Origin: Anthopleura xanthogrammica
Lineage: Eukaryota; Cnidaria; Anthozoa; Actiniaria; Actiniidae
Direction of reading: 5' to 3'
DNA length: 64,000 nucleotides
NCBI GenBank assembly: GCA_964019055.1
Contig: OZ025215.1
Span: 4,035,001 to 4,099,000 of the forward strand
A program made the position numbers and the translations under genes. Shown piece after piece: positions 57,987 to 64,000 of the stretch. The notes below the pieces were generated by a model. The model made no database searches. It worked only from the letters and a program-made list of their open reading frames with translations, and was not told the DNA's origin. Numbering within the stretch: the stretch's first letter is position 1; each line of letters starts with the position of its first letter.

Positions 57987-60900
57987 CTAAGGCCCACTGT
58001 TATACTGATACTGTGCTGAATAACCTTGGATACTTCTGGTGCCACCATACTGTTGCCATTGTTCAATATTGGAAAGCCTTCCATCACAATGGCCAGGATA
58101 TTCATTCTCCACAGGTTCATGCATAGTACCCCGGCTGATTAACTCATATGCGCTACATCCTGATGGTCTGGTTTCTTGTACTGGATAACAGTCAACATTG
58201 ACTTCTGGCCTTCTGTATCCATAGGAGGCACTTTGATAGTCTTGCGTATACTGCTGATTGTACAGCTCTCTGTTGCCATAATACTGTTGACTGCTTAGAG
58301 GACTTTGATGGTATGGATGGCTAGAATGCGTACGCAGTGGATGATCATATGGTGTAGATCTACTATGCATGCTCCCTGCAATATTATATCCTCCTCTCTC
58401 CACATTATGTCTAGCTGTGCCACTAATGTAATCCCCTTGTGATGGGAGAAAGCTTGGTGGAAGCCTGACATCTGGTGAGTTATAGGATTCCCTTGGGATA
58501 TGGGAGCCATATGGGTGTGAGTCATGGCTGCGGTATACTCTTGTGTTGCGAGAACTGTATCCATGGGCTCCAGCCTGATTTGGAGGCCAATGTGCTCTTG
58601 GATCCACTTGAGGATTTTCTACAATAGCATTACTTGAAACATGACCAGCACTGTTGGCTGGTTGGTTTTTTCTCTCTTGCTCTTGTTCTTTATATTGTTT
58701 GCCTCCCTTGTTGTACTGTTCTATCAATCTTTTTGAGCTTTGCTCATTCTCTTCAATAAACCAAACTTCATCAAAACTATTACCAGGAGTGGGAAGGGTG
58801 AAGTTGGATTTCATTTCCATGACAGCACTTTCAGGAACATTCTTCCCTTCTTCCTTCACCCGTTTCTCAGTTCTGTATCTAAGGACTTCATCTTTATTGA
58901 TCAGGACTGCTGCAATGCAATGAAAACCATGGAAACAGCCAATCTTTCTCTTTCGAGCATTAGGGTACACATTTGTCTGATCCAGTATGTAATTTCGATT
59001 CTTCTTTTCAGCAATTTTCAGCATTCTATTGAGAATATCTGAAGCTTGTTTGATAAGAGCATCCCAGCGACCATGATAGTTTCTCTGTCTTGTAAGTCCC
59101 ATCACTTTCATCCTGTCCATGATGGCATTTGTTCCAATGATGTTGAATTTCTTGTGCTTGTTTTCTTTTGCATACTTTTCAGCCCAGAATGTCTTGCCGC
59201 AGGCAGGTAGTCCTACCATCATGATAACTTGACAATCTTTACGTGTGTCTGGGCTACCTGTGGCTCGTACCAAGAGGTTAGGTGGAACATACTGGATCAT
59301 AGTATAGCCTTCTATAGTGGGACAATATGGCTGCTGAAGTCCAAAATTGATGCGAACTTTCATGTTTTTCATGGTAACATGTGGAAAAAACACAGTGCCA
59401 TCAGTCTCGGGGCTAAGACGAAAAGCTTCAGCAAGATAGTGACCATTTTTGGTGAAAAAAATGCTCCTGGCATCCAAATTGATGTAGCATCCAATAACAT
59501 CATTAGTTGAGTAAGGCAGACCATAATCGAAAAACTTGTTGTTGGTTGAGCATTTGGCGGTGCCACCATAACCATAAGACATGGCGTCTTCTCCAACTTG
59601 AAAAGTTGAAAAATCCGTTGACCAACCAATCCTGACAACATGAGGAGTTCGTTCAGTCTCTGGCATATTTACTGGAAGCTTTTCTCCCACAACTACTTCA
59701 AAGCAAACCTAAAATAGCAGAAACAAAGTTAGCCTCCTGCGCAGCCGCTGTGAGGCGCTTCCGGTTCCCGTCATTCCCCCACTAGCGTCTGCTCCAACTG
59801 GAACAACATTCCTTTCTATGAATTTGACCAATCAGAGAGAGCCCCACAAAAGCTTGTGGGTACGACCTTGACCTTGGCCATCTTTCCCTAGAGAATGAAT
59901 GTATGGATGACTATTATAGCAAAGTAAGCCAGGATTTTTGTATAAATTAGTTCAAAATTCATCAGAAAAAAGCCATAGATGCCGTAATTTTAGGAAATAA
60001 AGACGTTTTTGTGAATCTTTCCCACTTGATGATATTGATTATCCTCGTCATTGAAATACTAATCTAGTATAGAAATCACGCTCGCTTAAAAGTATTAAAA
60101 TTACTGAGCTACAATGTACAAGTAAATAAACGCTACGGGCTGTCTCTCTTCTACTATTCCCCGGTCCCTCACAATATAATGTAGGACTAAATGACAATAT
60201 ATTTGAACTTTTCACGAGTACTTTTATGAATACTAAACACACCGCATTACGAGAAGTCTACTCTCATTGACAGAGTTTAAATCACTAATTCCTTCGGTTA
60301 GAGTTAAACCACTAAACCAGTGAAATAGATATTAGACTAATACACTTCAGTAGACCCTAATTTCATTGTATTTGACAATCTAGCAATTATTATCTCACAG
60401 GTTTAGCGACTTCACTAGCACTATAAACAGCAACGGCAACTCAAAATAGAAAATTTGCATATCACCTAGCGATTTGATTGGCTAATAGAAAACAATGTAG
60501 AAAGGAATGTTGTTCCAGTTGGAGCAGACGCTAGTGGGGAAATGACGGGAACCGGAAGCGCTTCACAGTGGCTGCGCAGGAGGCTAAAACAAAGTAAGCT
60601 GCTAGACGTTTTCTATCATTTCAATCAAGAGAATGCTCAAAAGGTGTATGCATCTGATCAATGTCAACAGGTATCTAGGACAGATTAGGGACCTAACAAC
60701 CAACAAATTGACAAACATCAACGACAGCAATGCTGGGAAGATAAACGAGCATGTTTTCAAAACAGTTTTTGAGCATGCACAATCGTCCTTGCTCTTACTT
60801 TCCTTGTTAGAATGTCAGTTGGTGCTTTCTCCTGTCCTAGCACAAAAAAAACTGTTTTGAAAACATACTTGCATCATCTTCCTGTCCTTACTGTGATTCT

Positions 60901-62905
60901 CAATATTCTGCGAACTCGGTAGTTGCAAGTTTCCCATTGAAATTTGTTTTTTCACTGCCGCCAGTCAAAAATATAAAAGATACTGACTGATTAGTTTTGA
61001 TTGACGCCAACGAAAAACCAGTTTCACAACAAGCCATTGGAATGAGTTCGCAGAATATTGAGAATCATAGTAATGCTTGTCAATTCTTAAGGTCCCTAAT
61101 AACAGCCTTAAGATCATTTGCACAGCATGTTCTTTTACATGTGACTGCTATTATCTTGTGGACTGATGATTTTATTAACCAACAAGACAATGGTACATGT
61201 ATGACAATTCTGTTATGTATTAAGATAAAAGAGAAAATAATCCCTCACAAAAATTGGACCAAAGCCGCTACTCTCTTTCTTTAAATCTGTCAATAATACT
61301 TTTTATCCCACACCATAGAAAATACAACCAATCAGAAAGCAGGAAAGCAGTTGTATATTCGTCAGTTTTTCACTCTTCCTTCCCATCATGCACTGCTCGT
61401 TGATGTATTTTCCATGGTATGGGATAAAATGTTTATACAATGGTTACTCGTGTCATACCATGGATATCCCACTCATCACTTGTATTTTCTTTGTATATAC
61501 GCTCGCCTAAAGGCTCGTGCGTATACTAGAAACTACAAGTGACTCATGGGATATTCCACAGTATGCCACTCGAAACCATTGTATAACTAGTATATATATG
61601 ATTTTAAAGTCAAACAGATATTCTCTTGCAGGGAATATTCTGACATTCCATCACAACATTGGAATGTTGACTGACAGATTGCTTGGATCAATTTGCAATC
61701 CGTTCAGGGAACTTGCCTGTTATTCTAGATGCATTCTACTCTCACTACAGCAGTCATATGCAGTAATGTCATGGTCTTCCAAGTAATAATTGAGTATTTT
61801 GAAGATAGAAATGCCAGTTTTTAAGTCGAATCTCTGATTTCAAGCTAGGATGAATTGCTCAAGAGAATGAAGTCTTCTATTCCGCATTCGAAACCCAAAT
61901 CCTTATTCAAGAAATCACCAATGGTGGAACATAAGGGACGGGCCATTAGATAGTTGATGGGGGGGGGGGGGGGGGGTTGCATAAATCCAAAAAAAAAAAT
62001 TAAGCAAGCTCTTAAACCTCAAAAAAAATATCAAGCATGTGCTCTTCAGTGCGAAAACAAATATTGAGCAAGCACAGGTCAAGGGTAATGGCACAAACTT
62101 TATAAATATGTTGTGAATGCCCCTCAAATCACTGGAAATCGCATTTCTGAGGGTCTCAATTTTCTCATTGAATATATCCTGAGTACCACTGGGCAATTAT
62201 CATTTCTCTTTTTGAAAGGGAAGTTATGTTATTTCGATTTATAAGCCATTATACCAAAAAATTATACTAATTTGGTGGCAATACTAGAAGGAAATTGCAA
62301 CCATAACTAGCAGATTGTTCCAATCGATTGCAAATTGATCCAAGAAAAATGTCAGTCAACATCCCAATGTTGTGAAGAACTTCCGGTTTGACTGTAAACA
62401 TTTTAACAACCAAATTATTTACTCCAAACCAAATTATTGATATGCATAGAAGTGAAAATAAACATCAAAATAAAGATAAAGAATCAAAACTGGGCTTGAG
62501 TGTGATCTTCCTCGATGAGCCGTTTATCGGCTCTTCAAGAGAGCACAGAGAAAAAAACCTGAGGCAAGTAAAATCAAAAACCAAAAATTAATAAAATATC
62601 TAAGGCAAGTTCATGCTGACACATATCATAACGTGTTTTATCAGACAGAGAACATGGCTTCTTCCTGGACAACATAAGCTTACCTTTCCTGAAGAAACCC
62701 CATGTGTTGCCCGTGCACCGGCCCACAAGTACTCGAAGCCATCTCTATGCAAGCAGCTACCAGTCAACCCATCAGCTTCCACCACAAAGTTTAGATCACT
62801 GTTATAATCATCCAGAACAATGGGTCTACAAGAGAATCCACTGTTGACATATTGTCTGTCTCCGAGTCCGCCATGTTGGCCGTTGTACTGGTGTTGTTCG
62901 TACAT
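57987..62905 (-). CDS. HNRNPUL1: HNRNPUL1-like protein (hnRNP U family): SPRY plus P-loop domain
   Basis: hnRNP U family proteins are nuclear RNA-binding factors acting in RNA processing and DNA-damage response. Two exons are seen: 62684-62905 and 57987-59708 (donor AAAG|GTAAGC, acceptor TATTTTAG, phase 0), giving 647 residues if translation starts at 62905. The SPRY domain spans both exons: VLDDYNSDLNF, FEYLWAGARATHGVSSGK | VCFEVVVGEK, then HVVRIGWS and MSYGYGGTAKCST, closest to the UL1 type. The kinase-like P-loop domain has Walker A GLPACGKT (about 240-247), IIGTNAIMDRMKVMGLTRQR and NYILDQTNVY. The C-terminal tail (about 410-647) is rich in Tyr, Ser, His and Gln but lacks the RGG repeats of vertebrate members. 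An N-terminal SAP domain is not visible. It may be encoded upstream of the window or be absent, so the 5' end is provisional. Confidence 0.88.
59730..60586. mobile_element. Foldback element with about 100-bp inverted ends and 9-bp target duplication
   Basis: 857 bp. Its ends begin TAGCCTCCTGCGCAGCC on both strands. The arms match for about 97 bp with few differences (through gcttccggttcccgtcat and gtctgctccaactggaac). It is flanked by the direct repeat aaacaaagt at 59721-59729 and 60587-60595. Long inverted ends with a 9-bp duplication are typical of Mutator-like (MULE) non-autonomous elements. No transposase is encoded. It lies in the HNRNPUL1-like intron, ending only 21 nt from the acceptor-side exon. 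Confidence 0.85.
60676..61105. mobile_element. Composite palindromic region in the HNRNPUL1-like intron
   Basis: Two adjacent hairpins: 60740-60882 (gcatgttttcaaaacagttttt pairing with a downstream counterpart near 60848) and 60888-61072 (gattctcaatattctgcgaa pairing with ttcgcagaatattgagaatc). An outer attagggacct / aggtccctaat pair encloses both. This suggests a larger element with internal inverted repeats or nested insertions. Non-coding. Confidence 0.6.
61434..61585. mobile_element. 152-bp foldback MITE
   Basis: tatacaatggttactcgtg pairs with the right end cgaaaccattgtata. Pairing continues through gtcataccatggatatccca / tgggatattccacagtatg and catcacttgta / tacaagtgac. Short loop; no ORF. 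Confidence 0.72.
61652..62374. mobile_element. 723-bp element with about 50-bp inverted ends and internal poly-G
   Basis: Left arm acaacattggaatgttgact and right arm agtcaacatcccaatgttgt pair. Pairing continues to gcttggatcaatttgcaatc / gattgcaaattgatccaag. Inside is a run of about 18-19 G (61961-61979) that may belong to another inserted element. Confidence 0.65.
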
Positions 62906-63404
62906 TTTATGTTGTAAAACCAAATGTTTTTGTGTTAAAAATTTGATAAAATAATGGGTTGATCATATAGAATAAAACTAAAATCGTAGCAACATTAAAA
63001 ATAGTTTTGATTGGTAGGGAATTGTATTTTTAGGGACTGTTAAAATAACACATTGCAAGTACGTACGAGCAAATCAAGGAACAATCTCGTACCCAGCCTT
63101 CCTGTCGCCAGCCCGCTGACCAAAAAGCCGGAAGACTCTGGGCTCGAGATTGATCAAGGAAAGATTCAAAACTGGGCTCCAGTCCTCTGGGCAACCACAG
63201 GGAGCCCAATAATGACTGAACCAGACCACTAGCGATAATCCAATCGTCTGGGTTTTTGGCTTCCGTCAATCAAATTTTCAACGGTATAAGCTAGTAAATT
63301 TTGGATGGACGGCAGCTAAAAACCCAGAAGTCTTTTTTTTAAAACAATACATTATGGATTTCTCATGGCCGATCGAGACAAAAAGGCACTTTATCCATAA
63401 AATC

Positions 63405-63660
63405 CCGGGGGGGGGGGGGGGGTACTCCCTATAATTGACTATACGGGGATGCTCCGCCCGAAAGGGGTATGTTTTTCAGGCCACAGGTATAGAAAAGGGG
63501 TGGGAATTTGTGAATTTTGTTATAAAAAGGGGTAGCTTTTCTTCAAAAGCATATAAAAGGGGTACCTTTTCACGCAAAAAGGTATATAAAAGGGGTGCCT
63601 TTTTGCTGAAATTTGGTATATCAAAGGGTAAGGGGTCGAAGTACCCCCCCCCCCAGGATA
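63405..63660. mobile_element. G-rich element with repeated TATAAAAGGGGT units
   Basis: It starts with a long G-run followed by tactccc and ends gaagtaccccccccccccagg, giving inverted G/C-run ends. The interior repeats 'tataaaaaggggtagc', 'atataaaaggggtacc' and 'atataaaaggggtgcc' at about 30-40 bp spacing, with ttttcacgcaaaaagg-type linkers. Non-coding. Confidence 0.6.
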
Positions 63661-63849
63661 AAATCTAACATATAATCTATATATAAATATTTAGGTGTGA
63701 ATATTCGAGTTCTTGGGCTGTGTTGGTCGTGTAATTTTGAAAATTTTGAAGGGGGGCTTTCATTTATTAGTGTATGGGGGAAGGGGTTCACATAATCTTC
63801 AAATCAGTGATGGTTCAATAGTCCCTTTCAGATTTCCCTGCGCCATCTT

Positions 63850-64000
63850 GAGAGGTGGCCATGGCTTTGCATTGAAGCCAGACGAACAGCGACCAATGAA
63901 TGATAGTCCTTTTTTTAACACCTTGGACAATTTATTATTCACGTCTCTATCATTGCCGCTCACCGTTCGTCCCGCTTCGATGCAAAGGCATGGCTACCTC
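63850..64000. mobile_element. Palindromic MITE reaching the window edge
   Basis: gaggtggccatggctttgca near the left pairs with tgcaaaggcatggctacctc at the right edge. Pairing continues (gaagccagacgaacagcg / cgttcgtcccgcttc). The right terminus may extend beyond the window. Confidence 0.7.

Larger units (their letters stand above)
62906..64000. other. Region upstream of the HNRNPUL1-like start, mobile-element rich
   Basis: No coding exon recognised. The frame of the first exon stays open only to a stop at 62963-62965. No SAP-domain-like sequence is visible. Contents: about 450 bp unique sequence, the G-rich element at 63405-63660 and a truncated palindrome at 63850-64000. Confidence 0.45.

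Overview
The window is animal nuclear DNA: AT-rich, with spliced protein-coding genes using GT-AG introns, long non-coding stretches, and many short non-autonomous transposons and microsatellites. Gene content and the repeat types (palindromic MITEs and tRNA-derived SINE-like elements) fit an anthozoan cnidarian (coral or sea anemone). That is an inference from overall character, not from a diagnostic locus.

Layout from left to right. (1) At 1-7106 there is non-coding sequence downstream of a minus-strand coding exon (7107-7854) that looks like the N-terminal part of a transcription factor; its remaining exons are not recognisable here. (2) About 14 kb (7.9-22.5 kb) upstream of that exon is non-coding and nearly free of recognisable mobile elements. 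(3) 22.7-26.5 kb carries two SINE-like elements, an 11-copy C-rich minisatellite and palindromic repeats. (4) 26597-44844 on the minus strand is a complete DOT1L-type histone H3K79 methyltransferase gene, resolved here into 22 coding exons with consistent phases and a 1517-residue product. Its introns hold at least a dozen foldback MITEs, two SINE-like elements and two satellites. (5) 44.9-48.6 kb is a divergent intergenic interval crowded with simple repeats, including a long CAGA array. (6) 48673-51088 on the plus strand is a two-exon activin/myostatin-like TGF-beta ligand (416 residues, RKKR cleavage site, nine-cysteine mature domain). (7) 51.1-58.0 kb is mostly non-coding, with a few MITEs and a SINE-like element. 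(8) 57987-62905 on the minus strand is an HNRNPUL1-like gene (SPRY domain plus P-loop kinase-like domain). Its one visible intron is filled with nested foldback elements. (9) The right edge holds G-rich and palindromic MITEs.

The genes do not form a functional unit. They cover chromatin modification (DOT1L), secreted signalling (activin-like), nuclear RNA binding (hnRNP U family) and probable transcription control. The most striking observations concern how mobile DNA meets gene structure. A 9-bp-TSD foldback element sits inside the polypyrimidine tract of the HNRNPUL1-like acceptor and appears to have rebuilt a branch-point consensus. Inverted copies of one MITE flank DOT1L exon 16. A Smad-box-like CAGA microsatellite lies upstream of the activin-like gene. 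All coordinates and splice sites were read by eye; no database search was possible.
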